NCBI GenBank assembly: GCA_020059485.1 | Contig: JAGVCA010000004.1 | Coordinates: forward strand, 1 to 64,000 | Direction: 5' to 3' | Length of the DNA stretch: 64,000 nt | DNA from: Anaerolineales bacterium | GTDB lineage: Bacteria; Chloroflexota; Anaerolineae; Anaerolineales; UBA11579 | Shown here: positions 46,053 through 54,990 of the stretch, in pieces | Numbering within the stretch: position 1 is the stretch's first letter | Layout: every line of letters begins with the position of its first letter | The notes under the pieces: model-generated | Seen by the model: the letters and a program-made list of their open reading frames with translations, nothing else | Database searches by the model: none | What the model was told of the DNA's origin: nothing | Made by a program: the position numbers and the translations under genes

Positions 46053-46053
46053 A
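46024..46053 (+). repeat. CACAGATGNA decamer repeat at the end of tlyA
   Basis: Three tandem decamers, CACAGATGGA, CACAGATGAA and CACGGATAAA, end the gene, and the stop codon lies in the third. Short arrays of this sequence are scattered in many environmental bacterial genomes, so this looks like a mobile or amplifying intergenic repeat that has been read into the coding frame. Confidence 0.5.
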
Positions 46054-46158
46054 GGCTGGATGGGCATCTGTTGCCTGGCTGGCTGACCGAAGACCATCTG
46101 ACCACTCGCCGATCCGACGATCAAACCAATCAATTACCCGACCATTCCACTATTAAGT

Positions 46159-46164
46159 TATACT
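46159..46164 (+). promoter_or_regulatory. Leaderless-type lepA -10 box
   Basis: TATACT ends 9 nt before the lepA ATG at 46174. No ribosome-binding site is seen, and the -35 region is weak. Confidence 0.4.
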
Positions 46165-46173
46165 TCTCCAGAT

Positions 46174-47973
46174 ATGTTCGATCACATCCGTAACTTTTGT
46201 ATTATTGCCCATATTGACCACGGCAAGTCCACACTGGCGGACCGCATGCTGCAGGTTACCGGGACGGTCTCGGACCGCGACATGACCGAGCAGGTGCTCG
46301 ACAGTATGGACCTGGAGCGGGAAAAGGGCGTCACGATCAAGGCCTCGGCGGTGCGGATGAACTACACCGCCCAGGACGGCAAGACCTACCAGCTCAACCT
46401 GATCGATACCCCCGGCCATGTTGACTTCGGTTATGAGGTCAGCCGGGCGCTGAACGCGTGCGAAGGAGCCGTCCTGGTGGTGGATGCCAGCCAGGGGATG
46501 GAAGCGCAGACGATCGCCAATATGTATCTGGCATTGGAAGCCGATTTGGAGATCATACCGGTGATCAACAAGATCGATATGCTCTCTGCCCAGCCGGACC
46601 ACGTGGCCGAACAGATCAGCAACCTGATCGGGACACCGGTCGATGAGATCCTGCGCATCTCGGCTAAACAGGGCCAAAACGTGATCGATGTGCTGGAGGC
46701 GGTCGTCCGCCAGGTGCCGCCCCCGACCGGGGATCTGGACGGTCAGGCCCGGGCGCTGGTCTTCGATTCGCATTACGACCCCTATAAAGGCGTGGTGGCC
46801 TATGTCCGGGTGATCGATGGGCAGCTGGACAAGAACGACGAGATGCACATGATCGCCACCGGCGTGGATTTCAAGCCGGTGGAGGTTGGCGTGTTCGCCC
46901 CGCAGCTCAAACCAACCGGCAATCTGCGCGCCGGCGAGGTTGGTTACATCGCGACCGGTTTGAAGACTGTCTCCGAGAGCCGGGTGGGGGATACCGTCAC
47001 GGTCAAATCCAAGCAGCCGCCGGCAGCCCTGCCCGGGTATAAGGAAGTCAAGCCGATGGTGTTTGCGGGTATTTATCCGGTGGAGGGCGAGGACTACAAC
47101 GATCTAAAAGACGCGCTGGAAAAATTGCAATTGAATGATGCCTCGCTGGTGTACGTGCCGGAGACCTCGCAAGCGTTGAATTTCGGCTTTCGCTGCGGTT
47201 TTCTGGGGATGTTCCATATGGAGATCATCCAGGAGCGGCTGGAGCGCGAGTATGATCTGGATATCATTATTACCGCTCCGTCGGTCGAGTATGAGGTGCT
47301 GATGAAGAACGGCGAGGTCGTCCGCGTCGGGTCGCCGGCAGCGCTGCCGGACGAGAATCTGATCGCCGAGATCCGTGAACCGTGGATGGCGATCCAGGTA
47401 TTTACCCCGACGGATTATTACGGTGCGATCATGGACCTGACCACCAAGCGGCGCGGCGTGTATGTCAGCGAGGAATACGCCTCCTCGGACCGGGTCCAGC
47501 TCAACTTCGAGATCCCGCTCTCAGAACTGATTGTCGATTTCTTCGATGTGCTCAAATCACGCAGCCGGGGCTATGCTTCGCTGGATTACCAATTTAAGGA
47601 ATACCGGGCTGAGGACCTGGTCCGGCTGGAGATCCTGGTTAATGGTGAGCCAGTCGATGCGCTGGCTTCAATCGTCCACAGAGAGTCTGCCTACCACCGC
47701 GGCCAGGCAGTGATCACCAAGCTGAAGGACCTGATCCCCCGGCAATTATTTGTGGTCCCGATCCAATCTATGGCCGGTAACCGGGTGATCTCGCGCGCCA
47801 ATGTCAAAGCGATGCGCAAGGATGTGCTGGCGAAATGCTACGGCGGCGATGTGTCCCGCAAGCGGAAGCTGCTGGAAAAGCAAAAGAAAGGCAAGAAGCG
47901 GATGAAGATGATCGGCAGCGTGGAGATCCCCCAGGAAGCCTTCCTGGCAGTATTGCGGCTGGGCGATGATTGA
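46174..47973 (+). CDS. lepA: Elongation factor 4 (LepA)
   Basis: LepA is a ribosome-dependent GTPase that acts in translation initiation and back-translocation. The 599-residue protein has G1 IIAHIDHGKSTLADRML, the effector region EREKGVTIKASAVRM, G3 DTPGHVDFGYEVSRAL, G4 VINKIDM, the EF-G-like domains, and the LepA-specific C-terminal domain (FVVPIQSMAGNRVISRANVKA, CYGGDVSRKRKLLEKQKKGK). The next gene begins inside its last codons. Confidence 0.97.
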   Translation: MFDHIRNFCIIAHIDHGKSTLADRMLQVTGTVSDRDMTEQVLDSMDLEREKGVTIKASAVRMNYTAQDGKTYQLNLIDTPGHVDFGYEVSRALNACEGAVLVVDASQGMEAQTIANMYLALEADLEIIPVINKIDMLSAQPDHVAEQISNLIGTPVDEILRISAKQGQNVIDVLEAVVRQVPPPTGDLDGQARALVFDSHYDPYKGVVAYVRVIDGQLDKNDEMHMIATGVDFKPVEVGVFAPQLKPTGNLRAGEVGYIATGLKTVSESRVGDTVTVKSKQPPAALPGYKEVKPMVFAGIYPVEGEDYNDLKDALEKLQLNDASLVYVPETSQALNFGFRCGFLGMFHMEIIQERLEREYDLDIIITAPSVEYEVLMKNGEVVRVGSPAALPDENLIAEIREPWMAIQVFTPTDYYGAIMDLTTKRRGVYVSEEYASSDRVQLNFEIPLSELIVDFFDVLKSRSRGYASLDYQFKEYRAEDLVRLEILVNGEPVDALASIVHRESAYHRGQAVITKLKDLIPRQLFVVPIQSMAGNRVISRANVKAMRKDVLAKCYGGDVSRKRKLLEKQKKGKKRMKMIGSVEIPQEAFLAVLRLGDD

Positions 47974-48979
47974 TCAGACCACATCCGAACCGAAACAACC
48001 CCGACAGTTCCTGCGGATGCTGCCCGGCATCGTGATCAGCGCGGCTGCTGTTCTGATCCTTTTGCTCCAGATCGACCTGCAGGAGACCGCGGCCGCCTTT
48101 GGGCAGGTGCGCTGGTGGCGGATGGGGGCTGCATTTGCCGTCCTGATGCTGGCTTTTGTGCTGCGGTCTGCTGGCTGGCGGGTGCTGCTGCGGGAACAGG
48201 CCAGCCTGGGGGATGCCTTTTCAGCCACCGGGATCGGATATCTGCTGAATACCATTCTCCCATTCCGGTTGGGTGAGGTCGGGCGGGCGCTTGCTCTCGG
48301 TTTGCGTTCGCCGCTCTCGTTCTGGGAGATCTTCCCGACGGTGGTGATCGAACGGATCTTTGACCTGGGATTTTTGGCGGCGGTTCTGTTTGGGACCTTG
48401 CCGTTCGTGGTGGGGGCGCAGTGGGCCACCAGCGCAGCAATCCTTTCGGCCTTGCTGGTGGTGGCAGGCTTTGGGCTGCTGTATGGCATCGTGCTCAACC
48501 CCGGTTGGGTGCAGGGGGTCTTGGGGTGGTTCTCTGGCCGCTGGCCGAAGCTGCGGACATTTGGTGAGGAAAAGATCGACCTGCTGCTGCGCGGCCTGGC
48601 GGTATTACGCAACCCGCGGCGATTCCTGTTGGTATTCCTGTGGATCGGCGGCACCTGGGTGCTGACGGTGATCTGGAACCTGATCGTGCTGGTGACTTTT
48701 TTCCCTTCGCCGACTTTGCTGCAAACCGGTTTCATCGTTGGCGTGGCGGCGGTGGGCGTGGCGGCACCCTCCACGCAGGGCAACCTGGGGGTGTATGAAG
48801 CGGCGGTGGTCAGCGCGTTTGCCGCGCTGGCAGCGGACCCGGCGCAGGGGCTGGCGTATGCACTGGTGACGCACGGGTTGTACCTGTTGGTGGTCTTCGT
48901 GCTCGGATTTGCCGGCCTGACCCGGACGGGCATCTCCCTTAACGAGATCTATTCGCAGGCCAAAACGCAGCAGACCTGA
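47966..48979 (+). CDS. Flippase-like (lysylphosphatidylglycerol-synthase/AglD-type) membrane protein
   Basis: This 337-residue protein has about eight membrane helices of the UPF0104/LPG_synthase_TM superfamily. The conserved AGWRVLLREQ, GIGYLLNTILPFRLGEVGRALALG (the polar G-E-R motif), PTVVIERIFDLGFLA, and the C-terminal VGVAAPSTQGNLGVYEAA with YALVTHGLYLL are typical. Members are often linked to glycolipid synthesis and include the archaeal AglD tail region. It overlaps lepA by 8 nt and opens the glycosylation block. Lipid-linked sugar handling is inferred from context. Confidence 0.85.
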   Translation: MIDQTTSEPKQPRQFLRMLPGIVISAAAVLILLLQIDLQETAAAFGQVRWWRMGAAFAVLMLAFVLRSAGWRVLLREQASLGDAFSATGIGYLLNTILPFRLGEVGRALALGLRSPLSFWEIFPTVVIERIFDLGFLAAVLFGTLPFVVGAQWATSAAILSALLVVAGFGLLYGIVLNPGWVQGVLGWFSGRWPKLRTFGEEKIDLLLRGLAVLRNPRRFLLVFLWIGGTWVLTVIWNLIVLVTFFPSPTLLQTGFIVGVAAVGVAAPSTQGNLGVYEAAVVSAFAALAADPAQGLAYALVTHGLYLLVVFVLGFAGLTRTGISLNEIYSQAKTQQT

Positions 48980-48995
48980 GCAAGGACAGAAAACG

Positions 48996-50150
48996 ATGCG
49001 CATCCTGATCGCCCTGACCTATTATCGACCGCACTATTCCGGATTAACGATCTATACCGAAAGGCTGGCGCGTGCCCTGGCGCGGCGCGGCCACGAGGTC
49101 ACCGTGCTGACCTCGCAATTTGACCGCTCGCTGCCGCGAGAGGAAATCGTGGATGGCGTCCGGGTGGTGCGGATGCCGGTCCTGATGCGGTTGAGCAAGG
49201 GCGTGATCATGCCCTCGATCCCCTTCCGGGCGTTTGCCGAGATCCGCCGGGCCGATATTGTCAATCTGCATGTGCCGCAACTGGATGCCGCCCCGATCTC
49301 TGTGCTGGCACGGCTGCTGGGCCGGCCGGTGGTGCTGACCTACCAGTGTGACCTGCAACTGCCGGATGGCTTGATCCACCGGGTGGCCAACCTGGTTTCT
49401 AATATTGCCAATACGGTCTCGGCAACCATGGCCAATGTGGTCGTGACCACTTCGCTGGATTATGCCGAGCACAGCGCGTTCCTCTCCCGTTATCAAAAGA
49501 AATTGGAACCGGTCGATCCGCCGGTGATCCTGCCGAAGGTCTCGGCGGAATTCATCGAACAGACCCGGCGCAAGTTCGGCATCCAGCCGGGAGACCGGGT
49601 GATCGGGATGGTGGCGCGGCTGGCAGCCGAAAAGGGCGTGGAGTATCTGGTACGGGCACTGCCGCTGGTTCTGGAAAAAGAGCCGAATGCCCGCGTGTTG
49701 TACGCCGGCCAATACGAGAATGTGATGGGAGAAGAGGCGTATGCCGCCATGCTGGCGCCGTTGATCGCCGACCTTGGCGATCGCTGGCAATTCCTCGGGC
49801 TGGTGTCGGATGACGAATTGGCCGCCTTTTACCATTTGTGTGATGTGGTTGTTCTGCCCAGCACCAACAGTACCGAAGCATTCGGGATGGTGCAGGTGGA
49901 GGCGATGACCTGCGGCACTCCGGCTGTGGCCAGCGATATGCCGGGGGTGCGCCAACCGGTGCTGACCAGCGGGATGGGCCGGCTGTTCCGGCTGCGGGAT
50001 GCCCGTTCGCTGGCAGAGGCATTGCTGGCCGTCCTGGCAGACCGTAAGGGTCACACCGGGGATGTGGCGGCTATCACCCGCCAGTATGCTCCGGATGCCA
50101 CTGCTCAGGCGTATGAAACCATTTTTTCAGATCTCGTAAAGAAGGACTGA
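48996..50150 (+). CDS. GT4 family glycosyltransferase
   Basis: This 384-residue GT-B enzyme has the N-terminal YYRPHYSGLTIYTERLARAL (acceptor side), VRMPVLMRLSKG, the C-terminal domain opening with RVIGMVARLAAEKGVEYLV, and the donor-binding region LPSTNSTEAFGMVQVEAM with the EX7E motif (first Glu in STEAFG). It is soluble or membrane-peripheral and retaining by family. The Nudix-methyltransferase gene begins immediately after its stop. The sugar is unknown. Confidence 0.92.
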   Translation: MRILIALTYYRPHYSGLTIYTERLARALARRGHEVTVLTSQFDRSLPREEIVDGVRVVRMPVLMRLSKGVIMPSIPFRAFAEIRRADIVNLHVPQLDAAPISVLARLLGRPVVLTYQCDLQLPDGLIHRVANLVSNIANTVSATMANVVVTTSLDYAEHSAFLSRYQKKLEPVDPPVILPKVSAEFIEQTRRKFGIQPGDRVIGMVARLAAEKGVEYLVRALPLVLEKEPNARVLYAGQYENVMGEEAYAAMLAPLIADLGDRWQFLGLVSDDELAAFYHLCDVVVLPSTNSTEAFGMVQVEAMTCGTPAVASDMPGVRQPVLTSGMGRLFRLRDARSLAEALLAVLADRKGHTGDVAAITRQYAPDATAQAYETIFSDLVKKD

Positions 50151-51419
50151 ATGCTGCTCAACACCGTGTGTTTGCCGGTCCGCAAGGGCCGCGCGGGCGA
50201 GGAAGTGCTGCTGGCCCGCAAGAAGGTCGGCTTTGGCATCGGCAAGGTGGTCGGGGTGGGCGGCACGGTCGAACCCAGCGAGACGATCCCCGCGGCAACG
50301 GTGCGCGAAGTTCAGGAAGAGCTTGAGATAGAGATTCGGGAAAAGGATCTGATCCTGGCTGCCCGGCTGGGGTTCACTTTCCCGGCCAGGCCGGAATGGA
50401 ACCGGATCGTGTTTGTGTATCTGGTCCGCCGCTGGCAGGGGGAACCGCAGTCCACCCGGGAGGTGGATCCGTTCTGGCTGCCGATAGAAGAACTGCCAGC
50501 CGGTGAGATGTGGGCCGACAGCGGTATCTGGCTGCCGCGGGTGCTGCGCGGTGAGCGTTTGATCGGGCGATTCACTTTCCAATCGGATAACGAAACCCTC
50601 GATCACTATGAATTGAAACCCGACCGCGACTTCCTGTGGCCGCAGCTGCAGAGCTTACCTTATTTCCGGGCGCTGCTGCGGGCTGTCGAGGCTAATCAGT
50701 ATCAGGACCTGGACCTGCCCGAGCCGGTGCTGGACCTGGGCAGCGGCGATGGGCATTTCGCCAGCGTAGCCTTTGACTCACCCCTGGATGTCGGGCTGGA
50801 CCCGTGGTGGGAACCGCTGGACGAATCCCGTCAGTATGCGGGGGTGTACAAAGGGCTGGTTCAGGCGGAAGGCGCGGAGATGCCGTTCCCGGAGGGACAC
50901 TTTGCCAGCGCACTGAGCAACTCTGTGCTGGAACATATCGTCCATATTGATGAGGTCCTTGCCGATACCGCCCGTGTGCTGCGGCCGGGCGCGCCATTCC
51001 TGTTCTGCTGTCCGAATGATGGTTACGCCCGGGAACTTTCCGTCCCGAATCTGCTGGGCGGACTTGGGCTGAATGGCCTGGCGCGGCGGTACCGGGATTG
51101 GTTCATGCGGATGTCACGCACTCAACACGCCGACCCGCCTGAGGCCTGGCAGGCGCGGCTGGAGCGGGCGGGATTCCAACTGGTCAGATACTGGCATTAT
51201 TTCTCCCCGGCAGCGCTGCGGATGCTGGAATGGGGACATTACCTCGGCGCGCCGACCCTGCTGGTTCGGAAGCTGTTCGGCCGGTGGATCATTGCCCCGG
51301 CCAGATGGAACCTGTGGTTGACCGAGCGCCTGGTGCGGCCGTATGCCGGGACAGAACCCAGGCCGGATGGGACTTATACCTTTTACGTTGCAGTCAGAAC
51401 CAAAGAGGATTCCGAATGA
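50151..51419 (+). CDS. Nudix hydrolase-SAM methyltransferase fusion
   Basis: This 422-residue protein joins two complete domains. Residues 1-150 are a Nudix domain of the 8-oxo-dGTPase (MTH1) type, with GGTVEPSETIPAATVREV followed by QEELEI (the Nudix box, Leu-Glu replacing x-Gly near its end). Residues 170-400 are a type 11 methyltransferase with VLDLGSGDGHF (SAM site) and SNSVLEHIVHIDEVLADTAR. No break or stop separates them. GAAGGA overlaps the end of the GT4 gene, and the stop overlaps the next gene as ATGA, so it is locked in the glycosylation operon. The Nudix part may act on a nucleotide sugar rather than a damaged nucleotide. Confidence 0.88.
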   Translation: MLLNTVCLPVRKGRAGEEVLLARKKVGFGIGKVVGVGGTVEPSETIPAATVREVQEELEIEIREKDLILAARLGFTFPARPEWNRIVFVYLVRRWQGEPQSTREVDPFWLPIEELPAGEMWADSGIWLPRVLRGERLIGRFTFQSDNETLDHYELKPDRDFLWPQLQSLPYFRALLRAVEANQYQDLDLPEPVLDLGSGDGHFASVAFDSPLDVGLDPWWEPLDESRQYAGVYKGLVQAEGAEMPFPEGHFASALSNSVLEHIVHIDEVLADTARVLRPGAPFLFCCPNDGYARELSVPNLLGGLGLNGLARRYRDWFMRMSRTQHADPPEAWQARLERAGFQLVRYWHYFSPAALRMLEWGHYLGAPTLLVRKLFGRWIIAPARWNLWLTERLVRPYAGTEPRPDGTYTFYVAVRTKEDSE

Positions 51420-52672
51420 AAATTGCGTTCATAGCTTCCGGGAGTAGAGGGGATGTCCAGCCGTATGTTGCTTTGGGACGAGGTTTGGTCCAGGCGGGGC
51501 ATCAGGTCTCCTTGGCTTCCTCCCTTGATTTTGAAGACCTGGTCACTCGCCACGGGGTGGAATTTTTCCCGATGGCTGGCAGTGTTCAGGATATTGTGCA
51601 GAGCCAGGGGATGCGCGACAAGATCGAAGGTGGGAACTTCCTCGTCCTGATGGCTCAGATGGCCAAAGAAGCAGAAGGCGCGGCCAGGTCGATGGCCCAG
51701 GCTGCGATGCAATCCTGTCAGGGTGCTGACCTGGTGATCGGCGGGATGGGGGGTGAGTATGTCGGCGGCGCAGTGGCTGAAAAGCTGGGGATTCCTTTCC
51801 TGCCTGCATTTCTGGTGCCGTTCTCGACAACAAGTGAGTTCCCCAGTGTGCTGACGGCCAACCTGCCGCTGCCCGGGGTTTTTAATCGGGCCACTCACCA
51901 GATGGCCCGTCAATTGATGTGGCAGGGGTTCCGCCGCGCAGACCAGATCGCCCGGCAAGAAGTGATCGGACTGCCGCCAGCACCGTTCTTTGGCCCGACC
52001 TACTCGCTGGACCAGGCAATCCCAACCCTGTATGGTTTCAGCCCGGCGGTGATCTCGAAACCTGCTGATTGGGGCGAGAATGTCTATATCACCGGATACT
52101 GGTTCCTGGAGGCGGAAAAAGATTGGACTCCGCCACAAGACCTGGCAGCCTTCCTTTCTGCAGGTGAAGCGCCGGTATATATCGGGTTTGGCAGCATGAG
52201 CAACCGCGACCCGCGCGCAACTGCCGATCTGGTGATCGAAGCGCTGCGGCAGTCCAGACAGCGCGGGCTGGTCCAGACTGGCTGGGGAGGGCTTGAACAA
52301 TCGGACCTCCCCGATTGGATCTATATGGCCGGGTCGCTGCCGCATTCGTGGCTTTTCCCGCGCATGAAAGCGGTTGTGCATCATGGGGGAGTGGGGACGA
52401 CAGCGGCCGGTTTAAGGGCTGGCGTTCCAAATCTGGTCGTACCGTTCTTTGGGGATCAACCGTTCTGGGGTCAGCGTGTCGCCGCGTTGGGGGTTGGCCC
52501 GAAACCGATCCCCAGAAAGTCCCTGACCGTGGAACGGCTGGCCAATGCCATCGGGCAAATGGCTTCCGACCAGGGGATGCAGACCAGTGCAGCAGATTTG
52601 GGTTTCCGGATTCAGGCTGAAGATGGGATCGCGAAGGCTGTCACTTTAATCGAGCAGGCAGTGTTGACCTAG
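51416..52672 (+). CDS. GT1/GT28-type glycosyltransferase (sterol glucosyltransferase-like)
   Basis: This 418-residue GT-B protein has the GT28-like N terminus KIAFIASGSRGDVQPYVALG, as in sterol and macrolide glucosyltransferases, and the donor site SWLFPRMKAVVHHGGVGTTA followed by VPFFGDQPFWGQRV. The frame is open upstream to 51230, but the ATG at 51416 overlaps the previous stop and fits the family start. The acceptor is a lipid or other hydrophobic molecule by family, not known here. A hairpin (AGGCCGC, 52679-52685, with GCGGCCT, 52712-52718) follows without a T-run. Confidence 0.9.
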   Translation: MKIAFIASGSRGDVQPYVALGRGLVQAGHQVSLASSLDFEDLVTRHGVEFFPMAGSVQDIVQSQGMRDKIEGGNFLVLMAQMAKEAEGAARSMAQAAMQSCQGADLVIGGMGGEYVGGAVAEKLGIPFLPAFLVPFSTTSEFPSVLTANLPLPGVFNRATHQMARQLMWQGFRRADQIARQEVIGLPPAPFFGPTYSLDQAIPTLYGFSPAVISKPADWGENVYITGYWFLEAEKDWTPPQDLAAFLSAGEAPVYIGFGSMSNRDPRATADLVIEALRQSRQRGLVQTGWGGLEQSDLPDWIYMAGSLPHSWLFPRMKAVVHHGGVGTTAAGLRAGVPNLVVPFFGDQPFWGQRVAALGVGPKPIPRKSLTVERLANAIGQMASDQGMQTSAADLGFRIQAEDGIAKAVTLIEQAVLT

Positions 52673-52807
52673 CGAGATAGGCCGCGAATATCGATGTTTC
52701 CAGCCTGGTTGGCGGCCTGATTGGGGGGCAGGCAGCATGTACACATCCTCCCGCCGCGTGTATACTAGATAACTGTTTGGTGAGGAAAGTCTGCCACAAT
52801 CAGAGCC

Positions 52808-54976
52808 ATGATCGAAAACGAACAAAACTCTCAAACTGGTGAAGAACCGACAGTGCTGGACTATGTGTTGGCGAAACTGATGCCCTGGCGCGGTCCTGCA
52901 CCTGAGATCCCGGCAGAAGGTCCACAGGCACCTGCCGATCCGCCCTCCTCCGCGGTTAAAAAGGCAGAGCCAGCCGTTGCTTCCCCGGCTGTCCCTTTGC
53001 CCTGGCGAACGCTTGGCAGCCTGGCCCTGGCCCTGCTCGGACAGCTGGCACTTGCGCCGCCGGTGCGGCAGGGGCTGCTGGGCGGCTTTTTCTTTCTGCT
53101 GGCGGCGGCCGGTGTCCTGTGGGCGTACGCGGACCGGGAACTGGAACCGGCTGCGCTTGATCCGGAAAGCGAGGCGGCGGATGACTTCATGGTCGATATC
53201 CGCCCGTTGGGGGCCGGCTTCGCATTGCTGGCCGGGGCATTCTTTGCTTTCTCCCGCAACCCGGCCGGCGATTTTCTGTATACCGACCTGAACATGCTGC
53301 TGTGGCTGGCAGGCGTCGGGCTGGTGGTCTGGTCGTTGTGGAAGCCGCGGCCGGATCTGGCCGGCGGAATCAGGCGAGCGGCGGCTTTCTTCCGGCGGGA
53401 AGGATGGTCGGTATCGATCTCCCGGCATGCGGTCCTGCTGGCGGCTGCGCTGGCGCTGGGGGTGTTTTTCAAGGTTTACCGGCTGGGTGAGGTCGTACCG
53501 GAGATGTTCAGCGACCATGCTGAAAAACTGCTGGATGTGGTCGATGTTCTGGAAGGCCAGACCAGGGTTTTCTTTCCGCGCAATACCGGGCGGGAAGGAT
53601 TGCAGTTCTATCTGATCGCCTGGACGATCCAGTTGTTCGATACCGGGATCTCCTTCCTGAGCATGAAGATCGGGACGGTGCTGTTCGGGATCGCCATGCT
53701 GCCGTATATCTATCTGCTGGGCCGGGAAGTGGGCAACAAGCAAGTCGGGCTGCTGGCGGTGTTCTTTGCCGGGGTCTCGATCTGGCCCAACCTGCTGGCC
53801 CGGGTAGCGCTGCGCTTCATTCTGTATCCGGCGCTGGCCGCGCCGGTGTTCTATTACCTGGTGCGGGGTTTGAAAACCGGCAAGCGGCACTATTTCATTC
53901 TGACCGGCCTTTTCCTGGGGATCGGGCTGCACGGCTATTCGCCCTTCCGGGTGGTCCCGGTGATGGTGGTACTGGTAATGCTGCTGTATTGGCTGCAGCG
54001 GCGCTCAACGATCCGCTTCTATAAAGCCTTCGTCTGGCTGGGGATCGTGGCGTTGGTTTCGCTGGCAGTCTTTGTGCCGCTGATGCGGGTGTGGACGCAA
54101 GCCCCGCTGGACTTTAATCAACGCGTCCTGAGCCGGATGACGGCGATCGAGGCCGGCGACGAGATGGCGCGCGGCTGGGCGCTGGCAGGGGTCTTTGTGA
54201 AAAACGTGTGGGATGGGCTGCTGATGCTGAACTGGGACAGCGGCGATACCTGGGTCAATACCCTGCCCGGTTACCCGAGTCTGGATGCGACCACTGGCGC
54301 GGCGTTTGTATTGGGAGTATGCCTGGCGTTTGGGCGGCTGATCGCCGAGCGCCGCTGGGAAGATGGTATGCTGCTGCTCGGCATCCCGGTGCTGATGCTG
54401 CCCTCGACTTTGGCGCTGGCGTTCCCGGCAGAAAACCCGGCGCCCAATCGGGCCGGCGGCGCAATGATCTTTGTCTTCATCCTGGCGGCGATGGCCGTCG
54501 AGGCGGTACTGCGGTCGGTGAGGCAGACGGCCGGCGAGAAGCACGGTGGCCGGCTGACCAACCTGGCCGCGGCCGTGTTGGTCGTGACAGCCCTGGGGCA
54601 GAACTATCACCGGACTTTCGAGCTGTTCCCGCAGCAATACCTGCCGACCGCCAAAAACACCTCCGAATTGGGCGCGGTCATCCGGCAGTTTACCGACACC
54701 GGCGGCTCGGAGGAGCAGGCCTGGGTGGTGGCGTATCCGCATTGGGTCGATACCCGTCTGGTAGGGATCAATGCCGGTTTCCCGACGATGGATTTTGCCA
54801 TCTGGCCGGACGAGATCGAAAGCACGCTGGTGATCGATCCGCCTAAACTGTTCCTATTAAACCTGGCAGACACAGATGGGTTGGAGGTCTTACAGCAGTT
54901 GTATCCGGATGGCCGCTTATCGATCTATGAAGCCCGGATCTCCACCCAGAGTTTCATGATCTACTATATCCCCTGA
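52808..54976 (+). CDS. GT39-type membrane glycosyltransferase
   Basis: This 722-residue protein has a Pro/Ala-rich cytoplasmic N terminus (about 1-65), two or three early helices, then a GT39 (PMT-like) core: FFKVYRLGEVVPEMFSDHAE with acidic residues in the first loop, FPRNTGREGLQFYLIAWT, and about ten further helices. A C-terminal soluble domain (WVVAYPHWVDTRLVGIN) should be extracytoplasmic. TATACT at 52761-52766 may drive it; no ribosome site is near the ATG. The next gene begins 14 nt after its stop. Transfer of a polyprenyl-phosphate sugar is inferred from the family. Confidence 0.8.
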   Translation: MIENEQNSQTGEEPTVLDYVLAKLMPWRGPAPEIPAEGPQAPADPPSSAVKKAEPAVASPAVPLPWRTLGSLALALLGQLALAPPVRQGLLGGFFFLLAAAGVLWAYADRELEPAALDPESEAADDFMVDIRPLGAGFALLAGAFFAFSRNPAGDFLYTDLNMLLWLAGVGLVVWSLWKPRPDLAGGIRRAAAFFRREGWSVSISRHAVLLAAALALGVFFKVYRLGEVVPEMFSDHAEKLLDVVDVLEGQTRVFFPRNTGREGLQFYLIAWTIQLFDTGISFLSMKIGTVLFGIAMLPYIYLLGREVGNKQVGLLAVFFAGVSIWPNLLARVALRFILYPALAAPVFYYLVRGLKTGKRHYFILTGLFLGIGLHGYSPFRVVPVMVVLVMLLYWLQRRSTIRFYKAFVWLGIVALVSLAVFVPLMRVWTQAPLDFNQRVLSRMTAIEAGDEMARGWALAGVFVKNVWDGLLMLNWDSGDTWVNTLPGYPSLDATTGAAFVLGVCLAFGRLIAERRWEDGMLLLGIPVLMLPSTLALAFPAENPAPNRAGGAMIFVFILAAMAVEAVLRSVRQTAGEKHGGRLTNLAAAVLVVTALGQNYHRTFELFPQQYLPTAKNTSELGAVIRQFTDTGGSEEQAWVVAYPHWVDTRLVGINAGFPTMDFAIWPDEIESTLVIDPPKLFLLNLADTDGLEVLQQLYPDGRLSIYEARISTQSFMIYYIP

Positions 54977-54990
54977 CAGAGAGCACTCTG

